Of a stretch of DNA of 50,224 nucleotides, positions 1 through 6,991 are shown piece by piece (within the stretch, counting starts at the first letter, position 1; each line of letters begins with the position of its first letter). Origin of the DNA: a virus. The notes under the pieces were generated by a model, which worked only from the letters and a program-made list of their open reading frames with translations, had not been told where the DNA came from and ran no database searches. The stretch covers positions 1-50,224 of the IMG/VR virus record IMGVR_UViG_3300013100_000003; one strand, given 5' to 3'. The translations under genes and the position numbers were made by a program.

Positions 1-123
1 AAATGAAGGTTCGGCAGGTGCCAGCCACAACGCTTAAGCCAGGCGATATCTTCTTTGACATTAGCGGAGAGATGGCGAAAATCGTCTTTCGCGCTAACAC
101 CTCAGCGCCTGGTAAGGTGGGCT
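1..123. repeat. Left copy of the terminal direct repeat
   Basis: Bases 1-123 are identical to 50102-50224. The sequence continues through the join in frame, so the molecule is circular or circularly permuted with a unit of 50101 bp. The repeat may be an assembly overlap rather than a physical end. Confidence 0.97.
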
Positions 124-230
124 TCAGCTGCATTGATTCCGATGGCCTCCCGTGTCTGGTTACATTCGATAAGCACCAGGCAGTAACGAAGGTGACAGAC
201 AGGCGCGTAATCGGGCCGCAGGAAGCGTAA
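3..230 (+). CDS. Small KPGD-type protein, 3' part of a gene cut by the join
   Basis: Function unknown. The 75 residues visible here open with a beta-rich segment containing LKPGD (near residues 11-15). Across the circular join the frame extends upstream to ATG at 50089, which adds five residues (MASDK) and overlaps the stop of the gene before it, so the real protein is about 80 aa. Its start resembles the N-terminus of the gene at 49473 (LKPGE), suggesting tandem duplication of a small beta-barrel domain. A strong terminator follows at 233. It is the last gene of the transcript that starts near 48700. Confidence 0.75.
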   Translation: MKVRQVPATTLKPGDIFFDISGEMAKIVFRANTSAPGKVGFSCIDSDGLPCLVTFDKHQAVTKVTDRRVIGPQEA

Positions 231-232
231 AT

Positions 233-258
233 AAAGGGCCGCATGGCCCTTTTTCTTT
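233..258 (+). terminator. Rho-independent terminator
   Basis: Stem AAAGGGCC / GGCCCTTT with loop GCAT, then TTCTTTG. It closes the small-gene transcript just before the first marbox promoter. Confidence 0.85.
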
Positions 259-266
259 GTCTGCGA

Positions 267-313
267 ATAGCACTTTTTGCTAAAGACTCCCGGCAACCAT
301 TCCGCTATCATTC
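267..313 (+). promoter_or_regulatory. Marbox-type promoter P1
   Basis: The 20-bp box at 267-286 matches AYnGCACnnWnnRYYAAAYn at 13 of 14 specified positions. After 19 bp comes TATCAT (306-311) followed by TC. There is no TTGACA-like -35, so the box sits where an activator would replace it (class II layout). It lies between a terminator and the gene starting at 358. This is the only copy with 19 rather than 18 bp of spacing. Confidence 0.8.
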
Positions 314-357
314 TTTCCACGGCAACAACGCCGCAACTCAACAGAGAGATAATCACC

Positions 358-753
358 ATGTTACAGACTCGCAAAGTATTCATTTTCGCAAGCGTTGAAA
401 CTATGTCACGCGGTACTGATATCAAGCATTCAATCGTTGTTTCTGACTTTGACTATCGTCAGATTGAATCAATTAAAGATGATTACCTGTTTGTCTGTGA
501 GCGCGAGATCTCTTTTGATCTGCCAGAAGATGCAACCGGACAGGCGGCTGAAGCGATGGAAAACAAGCTGTCAGCCATTCGCGCCAAACACCACGCGGAG
601 CAGCAGAAGATCATTGACAGCATCGCCAAATTGCGCCAGCTTGCCGCGCCGGTAGAGGGCGAGCTGGTAGATGATCGCGGCCTGGTTGAGCGCAGCACGT
701 CGATCAATGCAGATGAAGCGGACGACGCAGATTTTAACGATCTGCCATTCTGA
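358..753 (+). CDS. Unknown early protein with an SSB-like C-terminal tip
   Basis: 131 aa. The start is ATG 358, downstream of promoter P1 and behind a purine-rich GAGAGATAA; an upstream in-frame ATG at 277 lies inside the promoter and is rejected. The N-terminal 60 residues are mixed alpha/beta, a charged helix covers about 65-100, and the end is acidic and finishes DADFNDLPF. That resembles the conserved tip of bacterial SSB (DFDDDIPF), used to recruit repair and replication enzymes. No OB-fold is apparent, and a true SSB is encoded elsewhere (30851). The function is unknown; a decoy or adaptor for SSB partners is inference. Confidence 0.8.
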   Translation: MLQTRKVFIFASVETMSRGTDIKHSIVVSDFDYRQIESIKDDYLFVCEREISFDLPEDATGQAAEAMENKLSAIRAKHHAEQQKIIDSIAKLRQLAAPVEGELVDDRGLVERSTSINADEADDADFNDLPF

Positions 754-761
754 TTAACCGG

Positions 762-777
762 GGCCGGGAGACCGGCC
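762..777 (+). other. GNRA-loop hairpin before the next ribosome site
   Basis: GGCCGG-GAGA-CCGGCC is a perfect 6-bp stem with a GNRA tetraloop, between the stop at 753 and the AGGAG ribosome site of the gene at 802. No T-run follows, so it is not a terminator. mRNA stabilisation or processing is possible. Confidence 0.6.
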
Positions 778-801
778 TAACCAGCCAGGAGAAATCCACT
801 C

Positions 802-1038
802 ATGAAATCAACCCGAATCCGCATGATAGGCCGCGCCGGTAAAAGCAAGCAGCACCCGGTTTACACGGTTCAGCGTGGCGATAAGGTGTACACGGTCACG
901 CCAGGCACGCGGGAAGTCACTCGCATTGTTGAGACTCGCATAAATGAGCGTATGTCTCGCCGTGTTGAGCGCATCGGCGGAAAGCTGATGGATAGTCTGA
1001 TATCTGACGCGCTGTTGTTCGCTAAGGAGTCAGAGTGA
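802..1038 (+). CDS. Small basic protein, unknown
   Basis: 78 aa, strongly basic, with many Arg and Lys residues in the N-terminal two thirds. It contains two short VYTV beta-strand motifs (about residues 20-32) and an amphipathic C-terminal helix. An AGGAG ribosome site precedes ATG 802. The stop overlaps the next start at 1035 (ATGA-type coupling), so the two are co-translated. I recognise no family. The charge would suit nucleic-acid binding, but this is unproven. Confidence 0.75.
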   Translation: MKSTRIRMIGRAGKSKQHPVYTVQRGDKVYTVTPGTREVTRIVETRINERMSRRVERIGGKLMDSLISDALLFAKESE

Positions 1039-1253
1039 AGGTCTGGGAAAATAACGTCCTTCGATCAGTGGCTAAGGCCGTGATAGCTGAGAGCCAGGCC
1101 AAAACTAAGGGCGTGAAAGCTCAGGGCGACAGGGATCGCATCAACAAAGAGATCATTGATCGCCACCACAAGCCAATAAGCGCGGGATTCACCCGCATTC
1201 AGTTACTTTACACAATCGGTGTCGTTCGCGGCGTCCTGAAAGACAGAGGTTAA
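1035..1253 (+). CDS. Small basic protein, unknown
   Basis: 72 aa, with start ATG overlapping the previous stop. Lys/Arg-rich and predicted mostly helical. It ends two bases before the next gene at 1255. No motif or family is recognised. Its place in the P1 transcript marks it as an early accessory gene. Confidence 0.7.
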   Translation: MKVWENNVLRSVAKAVIAESQAKTKGVKAQGDRDRINKEIIDRHHKPISAGFTRIQLLYTIGVVRGVLKDRG

Positions 1254-1254
1254 A

Positions 1255-1569
1255 ATGAAGCAGCAGAACAAATATCTCGCCCTTGCCATTCCATCACTGA
1301 TCATTGCAGGCGCGTCATCTTTCGCGTGTTATGTGACGGCTGAATCAAGCGTTTTTGGCGTGGCTATGTTCACCTGGGCCGCTGGTTGTGCGTTGTCGAT
1401 GATTTGCATTCACGGCTTTGCCGATTCCCAACAATCCGCCATAAGCTCTCACACTCTTGATTATTGGGGCCAGCTTTTTGGTTTAAAGCGAAAGTATTTT
1501 GGTCTTGAGTTCGATTCAGCATTCAAGCGCCGCCTCTATGGTCAGTTAAAATATGATCGCCAGGTATAA
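1255..1569 (+). CDS. Small inner-membrane protein
   Basis: 104 aa. Two hydrophobic segments (about residues 8-30 and 34-55) are followed by a polar, basic C-terminal half, so the tail should be cytoplasmic or membrane-surface. There is no lipobox, and a cleaved signal peptide is not convincing. It overlaps the next gene by 17 bp. Small early membrane proteins in phages often block superinfection or remodel the host envelope; nothing here proves which. Confidence 0.75.
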   Translation: MKQQNKYLALAIPSLIIAGASSFACYVTAESSVFGVAMFTWAAGCALSMICIHGFADSQQSAISSHTLDYWGQLFGLKRKYFGLEFDSAFKRRLYGQLKYDRQV

Positions 1570-1762
1570 GGGCTGCAAGAAAGTGAATGGTCAGCCGTTT
1601 GACGTGTATCACGTTGACGACGGATGCGAGATCCACAAGGTAAGCGTTTCAGCCTGGGGAGGAATGGTTGTTGAGTCTCCCCCGGCTGTAATGGTTGATG
1701 GTGATTCTATGGTATGCATCATCGCTGCAGTGCTGGAGCAGGAGGAAAAGCGCGGATTCTGA
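1553..1762 (+). CDS. Small protein, unknown
   Basis: 69 aa, starting inside the end of the membrane-protein gene (17-bp overlap). It appears beta-rich, with a short GGM turn in the middle, and ends with a helix. The TGA stop at 1760-1762 directly abuts promoter P2, whose box begins at 1763. No family is recognised. Confidence 0.65.
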   Translation: MIARYKGCKKVNGQPFDVYHVDDGCEIHKVSVSAWGGMVVESPPAVMVDGDSMVCIIAAVLEQEEKRGF

Positions 1763-1808
1763 ATAGCACTTTTTGTTAAAACTGGCTCCATTGATTCCGC
1801 TATTATTC
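1763..1808 (+). promoter_or_regulatory. Marbox-type promoter P2
   Basis: The box at 1763-1782 matches the marbox consensus at 13 of 14 positions. An 18-bp gap leads to TATTAT (1801-1806) then TC. It abuts the upstream stop codon and drives the gene at 1852. It has no inverted repeat in the gap, unlike five of the other copies. Confidence 0.8.
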
Positions 1809-1851
1809 TTTTCAAGGCGGCAATGGTGCCAGCCAGACAGGAGATTCAAAG

Positions 1852-2088
1852 ATGAAAGCAGCAATCACCGCAACCGACGTTAAAACCATCCTGAACCGCG
1901 CTGGCGACCGTAGCGGCTTCAAATTCCTTCGCGGAAACCCGTTCTATGCTAATAACGCCCGTTACACCGCCATGAAGGATAAATGGGAAGATCTGAAGAT
2001 GATGAATGCTGATCGCCTGAATGCTCGCGTTATCAAAAGCATCGATAACTTTCTGGCGACATGTAATGACAAGGTTATGAGCTACTAA
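1852..2088 (+). CDS. Small basic protein, unknown
   Basis: 78 aa, predicted helical, with a central Arg/Phe/Asn-rich stretch. AGGAG precedes ATG 1852. It is a single-gene unit between promoters P2 and P3; the next box starts one base after the stop. Function not recognised. Confidence 0.75.
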   Translation: MKAAITATDVKTILNRAGDRSGFKFLRGNPFYANNARYTAMKDKWEDLKMMNADRLNARVIKSIDNFLATCNDKVMSY

Positions 2089-2134
2089 AAGGCACAAAAA
2101 GCTAAACATCAACCAAATCATTCCGCTATTATTC
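2089..2134 (+). promoter_or_regulatory. Marbox-type promoter P3
   Basis: The box at 2089-2108 matches 13 of 14 marbox positions (GCAC, W, GCT, AAAC) though its central T-run is replaced by AAAAA. An 18-bp gap leads to TATTAT (2127-2132) then TC. It drives the transcript with the DNA-binding pair and possibly the lysis genes. The leader at 2140-2166 can fold into a GC-rich hairpin. Confidence 0.75.
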
Positions 2135-2185
2135 TTATCAACGGGGGCAGCAATGGTGCGGCCCCAAAGCAAAAAGGGTTATCAA

Positions 2186-2290
2186 ATGAAATTATCTACT
2201 CGCGGCAAAACCATCATCACTACAGTTGTGATTTCTTCTATTTTCTGGGCTGGCGTCATCATTTCAGTTAAGGCGGCTATTCATGGCTAA
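2186..2290 (+). CDS. 34-residue single-span membrane peptide
   Basis: A very short gene: ATG 2186 to TAA 2288-2290. A short basic N-terminus (KLSTRGK) is followed by one hydrophobic segment of about 18 residues and a short basic tail, so an N-in membrane insertion is likely. An AAAGGG ribosome site lies 8-9 bases upstream and the stop overlaps the next start (ATGGCTAA). It is the first gene after promoter P3. The function is unknown; a leader peptide for translational coupling is an alternative. Confidence 0.6.
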   Translation: MKLSTRGKTIITTVVISSIFWAGVIISVKAAIHG

Positions 2291-2585
2291 TCGCTGGAAT
2301 CAGTCAGAGATTGCTTTTCTCAAGTCAACCGCAGGGCGCGAGCCGATCCAGATTATCGCGCTCGCTCTGGGTAAGAGTGAAAAGGCCGTCATGAGCTTTG
2401 CTCAGAAGCAGGGGATCAGTCTGGCAGTTGAACGCAAGCGCTGGTCAGGTGAAGATGACGCGGTGATCCGGGCGTCGGTTAAGCAGGATTTGTCAGCCTA
2501 CAAGATCGCAGCCGTCTTAGGCCGAAGTGAAAAGGCGGTATACCATCGGATCGAGCACCTCAGGAAACTGGACGATGCAGGCTGA
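2283..2585 (+). CDS. Double SANT/GcrA-like DNA-binding protein
   Basis: 100 aa with two similar helix-turn-helix repeats (about residues 4-46 and 52-96). Each has a Trp near its start (RWNQSE, RWSGED) and an IAxxLGxSEKAV recognition segment, the pattern of Myb/SANT or GcrA-like domains. It overlaps the next gene, which carries a third related module, by 11 bp. A role as phage transcription regulator acting before or at the switch to lysis and late genes is inference from its place just upstream of the holin. Confidence 0.8.
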   Translation: MANRWNQSEIAFLKSTAGREPIQIIALALGKSEKAVMSFAQKQGISLAVERKRWSGEDDAVIRASVKQDLSAYKIAAVLGRSEKAVYHRIEHLRKLDDAG

Positions 2586-2880
2586 CTGGTATATCAGAAA
2601 GGTTTGGACAACCAGCGAAGTTGAAAGGCTTCGCCTCCTGGCTGGAGATTTCTGCCTACCGCAGATCGCGGAAATGATGGGTCGGTCTGAAAATTCAATC
2701 CGGGGTGCGGCTCAGAGGTTCAGAGTTAAGGTGAGAACCAACAGCATCGACAAGAATAAAATAGCTTTGCATGAAACAATTAGGGAGCTATATAAAACGA
2801 AATCTATCAGTCAGATATGTAAAAAAACCGGCATGAGCTACAGTCGAGTTTACAGAATAGTGACCAAGAACCCTGGCTAA
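2575..2880 (+). CDS. SANT-like plus homeodomain-like DNA-binding protein
   Basis: 101 aa from ATG 2575; an upstream in-frame ATG at 2527 is inside the previous gene and lacks a good ribosome site. Residues 8-45 repeat the SANT-like pattern (VWTTSE, IAEMMGRSENSI) of the neighbour. The C-terminal 45 residues form a second HTH (ISQICKKTGMSYSRVYRI). The 11-bp overlap implies stoichiometric expression of the pair. A terminator follows directly. Confidence 0.8.
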   Translation: MQADWYIRKVWTTSEVERLRLLAGDFCLPQIAEMMGRSENSIRGAAQRFRVKVRTNSIDKNKIALHETIRELYKTKSISQICKKTGMSYSRVYRIVTKNPG

Positions 2881-2896
2881 ACGCCGGGGTTTTTTG
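2869..2896 (+). terminator. Probable intrinsic terminator
   Basis: AACCCTGGC TAAA CGCCGGGGTT with one mismatch, followed by a T-run. It overlaps the stop of the DNA-binding gene and precedes the lysis cassette. Confidence 0.7.
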
Positions 2897-2933
2897 CTAT
2901 TGTCGCACGACAGAAACCAGCAAGGGCAAAAAA

Positions 2934-3263
2934 TTGAAATCGGATGATCAGGGTTTAATCAGCACTGCCTTAACCTGGATCGGCTATTTCGTGATCTCCA
3001 CGCTGGGCGCTCTGGCAAACTATGCAGATAAGATCGATAAGGGCGAGAAGTTTAGCATCAGCACCCTAATCCTACGCTGGGTAATAGCCGCCTTTGCATC
3101 GTCTATAATGGCTTTGTATGGTGAATCTCAACAGTGGGATGTAAGGTTTATTTTCATAGCTTGCGGGATTGCCGGTTACATGGGGGTCACTGCGATCAAG
3201 ATGGGCGAAAATATTTTAAAGCAACGTTTCGGCACTACGCCGCCAGAGGATAAGAAAGAATGA
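2934..3263 (+). CDS. Holin-like membrane protein
   Basis: 109 aa with three probable membrane spans (about 10-28, 43-62, 70-90) and a charged C-terminus (PPEDKKE), the class I holin layout. The start is TTG at 2934 behind AAGGG; no ATG gives the first span. Position decides the call: its last codons overlap the endolysin start at 3260. It would form lesions in the inner membrane to release the endolysin. The weak start may limit synthesis and delay lysis. Confidence 0.85.
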   Translation: MKSDDQGLISTALTWIGYFVISTLGALANYADKIDKGEKFSISTLILRWVIAAFASSIMALYGESQQWDVRFIFIACGIAGYMGVTAIKMGENILKQRFGTTPPEDKKE

Positions 3264-3745
3264 ATATCAAAACGGGAGTAAAGGGGATCAGCCGGAATAT
3301 GGAGAGTTTCCTGTATTGCATCGGCTTCTCAGAGTTAGGAAGCATGGTTGACCTACCCAGCCAGGGATATGACGTCATTGTAGGCAGCACTCCATCAAAG
3401 CTGATCCTGATGAAGGACTACCGCGAGCATCCAAACGTTTATGTTAAGGCGCACAACTCTACCGCTGCAGGCCGCTATCAGATCCTGAACCGATACGCAG
3501 TGGCTTATCAGAAAAGTCTCAACTTGCCCGATTTCGGCCCGGAAAGCCAGGATCGGATCGCTATTCAGTTGATCCGGGAGTGCAAAGCGTTAGATGATGT
3601 GGAAAACGGCAGGATTGAAACCGCGCTAACTAAATGCCGCTCACGTTGGGCGAGTCTGCCGGGCGCAGGTTACGGACAGAATGAAAACAAATTATCAGAC
3701 CTGGTACGCAAATTTAAAGAGGCCGTTCAGCATGGCGATTTATAA
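3260..3745 (+). CDS. R: Endolysin, lambda R-type transglycosylase
   Basis: 161 aa, close to lambda R (158 aa). Shared landmarks include FSELG with the catalytic Glu at residue 25, GYDVIVG, AGRYQIL, the SQD segment, WASLPGAGYGQ and a C-terminal KFKEA. It cuts the glycan strands of peptidoglycan. There is no signal peptide, so it needs the holin for access. It overlaps the holin by 4 bp and the Rz gene by 14 bp. Confidence 0.95.
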   Translation: MNIKTGVKGISRNMESFLYCIGFSELGSMVDLPSQGYDVIVGSTPSKLILMKDYREHPNVYVKAHNSTAAGRYQILNRYAVAYQKSLNLPDFGPESQDRIAIQLIRECKALDDVENGRIETALTKCRSRWASLPGAGYGQNENKLSDLVRKFKEAVQHGDL

Positions 3746-4163
3746 TTTTCTGAAAGGTAACTCGCGTCTTTTGGTCTGGGTGTTTCTGGGCGTTATGGCT
3801 TTCATGGCCTACAACCAATCCCAGGCACGCAAGCTGGACGCACAGCGCATAGCGACACTGGAAACTACCGTCACTCAGATGAGCAACACGGTTAACCAGA
3901 TGGCGCTCACCATGCAGCAGACAGCCTCACTGATGCAGAAGTTTAACCAGATGGCGAGCGATTGGGAGACTCAGAAGCCTCAGATCGAGAGCCGCAACGA
4001 AAGCCGCAAACAGGCAAATAGCAATGACCTTAAAAAATCTGATGTTGGTTCCATCCTTATTCCTGATTCTGTTATTAAGCGGTTGCAAGAATCAGCCGAG
4101 TCAGCAAAGAGCGCCGCTAATAGTGCCGCCATACGTGGAGACGCCACCCAGCCTGACAATTGA
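3732..4163 (+). CDS. Rz: Inner-membrane spanin subunit, Rz-like
   Basis: 143 aa from ATG 3732. One N-terminal membrane anchor (about 10-30) is followed by a long coiled-coil periplasmic domain (45-95) rich in Gln, Met and Thr. This is the i-spanin layout; with Rz1 it fuses inner and outer membranes in the last step of lysis. An earlier in-frame ATG at 3681 lies inside the endolysin and would spoil the anchor topology. The end overlaps Rz1 in another frame. Confidence 0.9.
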   Translation: MAIYNFLKGNSRLLVWVFLGVMAFMAYNQSQARKLDAQRIATLETTVTQMSNTVNQMALTMQQTASLMQKFNQMASDWETQKPQIESRNESRKQANSNDLKKSDVGSILIPDSVIKRLQESAESAKSAANSAAIRGDATQPDN

Positions 4164-4335
4164 TTGCAAGGTGCCGGTTATCCCGGCATCACTTAATGTC
4201 ACCCAGCTGGTTAACATCCTCTCAGACTCACTAGGCAGCATTGAAGCGTGTAACTACCGCATGGGGATTATCAGAAAGGTAGAAGCGGAAAGGAAAGAGC
4301 ACTATCAAATACTCACAGAATCCGCATCAAAATAG
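4024..4335 (+). CDS. Rz1: Outer-membrane spanin lipoprotein, Rz1-like
   Basis: 103 aa, starting inside Rz in a different frame. It has a typical lipoprotein signal: basic start, hydrophobic run and lipobox LSGC with the lipidated Cys at residue 21. The mature part begins with a Pro-rich linker. It is longer than lambda Rz1 (60 aa) because it extends about 170 bp beyond the Rz stop. It pairs with Rz across the periplasm. Confidence 0.9.
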   Translation: MTLKNLMLVPSLFLILLLSGCKNQPSQQRAPLIVPPYVETPPSLTIDCKVPVIPASLNVTQLVNILSDSLGSIEACNYRMGIIRKVEAERKEHYQILTESASK

Positions 4336-4345
4336 ACGCACTCAG

Positions 4346-4370
4346 GGCCGCATTTAAAGCGGCCTTTTTT
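4346..4370 (+). terminator. Terminator of the lysis cassette
   Basis: GGCCGC - ATTTAAA - GCGGCC followed by TTTTTT. It lies between the convergent Rz1 gene and the minus-strand gene ending at 4427. Confidence 0.9.
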
Positions 4371-4426
4371 ATGCCTCATCATCTACCGAATAAATCCAGA
4401 TAACGCCGCAGAATGGCGATGGCTAA

Positions 4427-4753
4427 TCATCCCGGCAACTCCGCCGCTATAGCCTCAAGCTCAGAACCAACAAACCCGGAGCAATTGCCGAAAGTTGCAA
4501 TCAGTTGCTGGCGAGGGGTCAGTAATTTAAACGCCGCTCGTTGCTCAGGAGTCTTGAGCCACACTCGGTCAGTGAAAAAATCCTTAGCAGTTTTCTCAGC
4601 CTGGATTTGCGCCAGCTGGGCCGGTGTCAGGTGCTTTTCTATGTTCAGCTCAAAAGCAAATATATCATCAAAATCATCTACACGTTTTAATGCACGATCT
4701 TGTGCATTTCGTTGTGTAGATTGATTTGCGTATTGTTCATAATAATCAGCCAT
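4427..4753 (-). CDS. Unknown protein, lone minus-strand gene
   Basis: 108 aa, helical and acidic in the first half, with a segment LTPAQLAQIQAEKTAK (about residues 42-57) that looks like a small helical bundle. It is read away from the helicase gene, from the ~100-bp divergent region 4754-4850. A plus-strand frame over the same bases is low-complexity and unlikely. The function is unknown; a regulator or partner of the divergent helicase is conceivable only from position. Confidence 0.7.
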   Translation of the reverse strand: MADYYEQYANQSTQRNAQDRALKRVDDFDDIFAFELNIEKHLTPAQLAQIQAEKTAKDFFTDRVWLKTPEQRAAFKLLTPRQQLIATFGNCSGFVGSELEAIAAELPG

Positions 4754-4790
4754 TTACGATATTCACCCATACAAGAAATCAAACAATGTT

Positions 4791-4819
4791 TTGCGTGTTT
4801 CGGAAAACGTGTTTATCAT
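4791..4819 (+). promoter_or_regulatory. Sigma70-type promoter for the helicase gene
   Basis: TTGCGT (4791-4796), a 17-bp spacer and TATCAT (4814-4819), about 30 bp upstream of ATG 4851. The spacing is ideal and no marbox precedes it, so this gene is controlled separately from the marbox set. Confidence 0.65.
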
Positions 4820-4850
4820 GCCACATCCTTAGCACTGAGAGTAGTAAAAA

Positions 4851-6314
4851 ATGATTGAAGATTACCCGCAACACGAGCACGAAGAAGATCACGATCTATC
4901 CCATTTCGGCTATGAGGGAAACAGCGCCGAAAGCATCCCAGATCACCTCACCTCAGCCGCGCCGGATAAAACACTTGAGGAATTTGCTGAAATCTATCAG
5001 CAGATGGAGCAAGACGCAGAATACGTTAACCCGTTCGATTTCGACTTTGACGAGGTGAGCGCCCCAGAGCTTAAACCAGCCAGAGTGGAAGCTAAGCCGG
5101 AATTTGTGCCGGACTGGCAAAAGCAGTTGCTCGCGGCTCGTGAATCCAGGATGGACAAGATCGCCGGTGGATCGTTCATCGTAAATGGCCTTATCCAGGC
5201 TAACGAGTCCGGCCTGATGTATGGAGACTCAGGTTCAAAGAAAACGTTTTTAGCCATTCATATCGCGTGCTGTGTGGCATCAGGAATGGCGTGTTTCGGC
5301 AAGGGGGTAAGAGAGGGTCTGGTGTATTATTTCGCGGCAGAAGATCCGGCAGGCGTGCGTGAGCGCGTTAGAGGATGGGAGCAGGCATATAACGGCGGAG
5401 ATCCACTCCCAACCATGCAGCTAATCCCGCGAGCTTTCGATCTTCTGAACCAGGAGAAGCAGGATAAATTTGTATCATCTGTCGAGGCGCTTTACTCAGT
5501 ATTGCCGCCAGAGCGCCGTAAAACATCACTAATCATCGTGGACACGCTGTCTGCGAACAACTCAGCAATGAACATCGGGGGAAAGGCACTGGATGAAAAC
5601 AGCAACAATGATATGGCAACAATGCTTACAAAAGCTACGGAACTCGCTCGCAGGCTGGGCGCGTCGATCCTATTTATTCACCATAGCGGGAAAGATTCCG
5701 AAAAGGGGGCCAGGGGTGCGTCAGCCTTACGCGCCAACGTGGGCTATGAAATCAAAGTACGAGGCATTAAAGGCCAAACAGGCGTCATCATCGAACCGAC
5801 AAAAATCAAAATGGCAGCAGCCTTGCCAAAGAGGAAGGTGAGCTTCAACCATCAGGCACTACCGCAGGAGCTTCTTGAGGAGCGCCGGTTAGCGCGTGCA
5901 GAGCTTTCACCTGATGAGGATGCCGGGTGGAGAACCGAGGAGTACGAGACAACCCTGGTGCCGATTAACCGCCTGCAGGCCGTAGACGTCGCTGATGAGA
6001 CCGAGGAAGGTGGCAAGGCTGGGAGGCCGCGCAAAGATCCTACTCACACTCAGAAGATCGCGCTGTTCGTGCGGAAGAATGGCACGTATCGCGGCATCAG
6101 CAAGGATGACATTGTGTCAGCCATGCTAAGCACCAAAGCGATTCCAGACCGCAACAGCGTTAACCGTGCGATTAAGGACGCTGAGGATCGTGGATATCTC
6201 ATCGTGACGCGTGGCGGAAACTACAAGCACGATCAGACGAAGTGTGACGGATTAGCTGAGGAAATGGGTGAAACTGTTAAGTGGAGTCCGCCGTCAGAGC
6301 AGCAGTTGCCATAG
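4851..6314 (+). CDS. RepA-like AAA+ helicase (AAA_25 family)
   Basis: 487 aa. An acidic N-terminal region (1-90) precedes a RecA-fold ATPase: Walker A GDSGSKKT at 125-132 (Lys where Gly is usual before the catalytic Lys), Walker B IIVD ending at Asp 231, then IHHSGK and a GASALRA segment. The C-terminal 100 residues are Arg/Lys-rich with a winged-helix-like segment (about 395-465). Relatives are hexameric replicative helicases of phages and plasmids. It likely works with the primase at 35920, although the two genes are far apart on the map. It is placed between lysis and packaging. Confidence 0.88.
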   Translation: MIEDYPQHEHEEDHDLSHFGYEGNSAESIPDHLTSAAPDKTLEEFAEIYQQMEQDAEYVNPFDFDFDEVSAPELKPARVEAKPEFVPDWQKQLLAARESRMDKIAGGSFIVNGLIQANESGLMYGDSGSKKTFLAIHIACCVASGMACFGKGVREGLVYYFAAEDPAGVRERVRGWEQAYNGGDPLPTMQLIPRAFDLLNQEKQDKFVSSVEALYSVLPPERRKTSLIIVDTLSANNSAMNIGGKALDENSNNDMATMLTKATELARRLGASILFIHHSGKDSEKGARGASALRANVGYEIKVRGIKGQTGVIIEPTKIKMAAALPKRKVSFNHQALPQELLEERRLARAELSPDEDAGWRTEEYETTLVPINRLQAVDVADETEEGGKAGRPRKDPTHTQKIALFVRKNGTYRGISKDDIVSAMLSTKAIPDRNSVNRAIKDAEDRGYLIVTRGGNYKHDQTKCDGLAEEMGETVKWSPPSEQQLP

Positions 6315-6348
6315 TGTTAAATTGGTTATAATAGTGTAAAACGATCTA

Positions 6349-6375
6349 CAGGTAGTAATATGACGTTACTACCTG
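6349..6375. repeat. Perfect 10-bp inverted repeat
   Basis: Arms CAGGTAGTAA (6349-6358) and TTACTACCTG (6366-6375) with a 7-base loop, about 17 bp after a TATAAT. It has no T-run, so it is more likely an operator or RNA hairpin than a terminator. Confidence 0.75.
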
Positions 6376-6517
6376 CATTTAAAACGTAGAAAACGACAAT
6401 TTTTTAATTGCCTTTCAAATACTCATCAAGTGCTTGTTATATATAGAAAAAACGCCTCAAAATGATGTTTTCAAAAACACTCCGCAAACACTCCAAACCG
6501 AACAAAAAACAATACAC

Positions 6518-6537
6518 TGCGCCTATTTATAGGCGCA
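6518..6537. repeat. Hairpin, 8-bp perfect stem
   Basis: TGCGCCTA - TTTA - TAGGCGCA. Flanking CACT/AGTG can extend it with a bulge. Role unknown. Confidence 0.65.
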
Positions 6538-6914
6538 TGTAGTGTTTGTTGTATGGGTGTCGCCGATGTTGAATAGGAAATGCAGATCAAACCGCAGATC
6601 AAATCATGACGAATTCAGCCATCGACTCTGGCAAGGAGTGTTCAAAAATCGCGCAAACAGTTTTGACCGTGCAAATTGGTATTGACCCAGCCAGAGCAAC
6701 CGCGTAATCTTCACCACATCGAGACGGTGCAGCCGCTGAGATAGCCGAAGCAACAAGGCTCTAAAATGTTGCGCAGCCTGGTACGGCTTAAACGTACAAC
6801 CGGCGAGACAACACCGGGATAGCAAAACCAAACCGGAAACAGCGCGAACGTCAACGGGTGACTAGAGTCACCGGCGCAAGGAGATGAGCGAGCCTGAAAC
6901 AGCCTCAGAATTTT

Positions 6915-6991
6915 AGGCTCGTAGTTTAGGCGGTTAAAATACTCCCCTGTCACGGGAGAGATCACGGGTTCAAACCCCGTCGGGCCTGCCA
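6915..6991 (+). tRNA. tRNA-Asp (GTC)
   Basis: A complete cloverleaf of 77 nt: acceptor AGGCTCG / CGGGCCT (one G-T pair), anticodon stem CTCCC/GGGAG around CTGTCAC with anticodon GTC, T-arm ACGGG-TTCAAAC-CCCGT, discriminator G and encoded CCA. It decodes GAC/GAT. Confidence 0.95.

Larger units (their letters stand above)
6315..6914. other. 600-bp non-coding region with hairpins, upstream of the tRNAs
   Basis: No convincing gene; short minus-strand frames overlap the tRNA and have no family features. A TATAAT lies at 6327-6332. A perfect 10-bp inverted repeat occurs at 6349-6358 / 6366-6375. Another hairpin, TGCGCCTA / TAGGCGCA, lies at 6518-6537. The 6400-6520 stretch is A-rich. Near 6790 a stem GTACG/CGTAC encloses a 7-base loop. 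It may hold an origin, packaging site or structured RNA leader; I cannot decide. Confidence 0.6.

Noticed and set aside
267-286. The box read as a dyad operator TAGCA-N5-TGCTA
   Set aside because: The symmetry holds only at P1 and P5; the asymmetric marbox pattern fits all eight copies better.
4413-4724. Plus-strand frame opposite the gene at 4427-4753
   Set aside because: Ala/Ser-rich antisense translation; the minus-strand product has normal composition and a plausible start.
4825-4850. AGCAC near the helicase start as a ninth marbox
   Set aside because: Only the GCAC half fits, it lies downstream of a good sigma70 promoter and no TATNAT follows at 18-19 bp.
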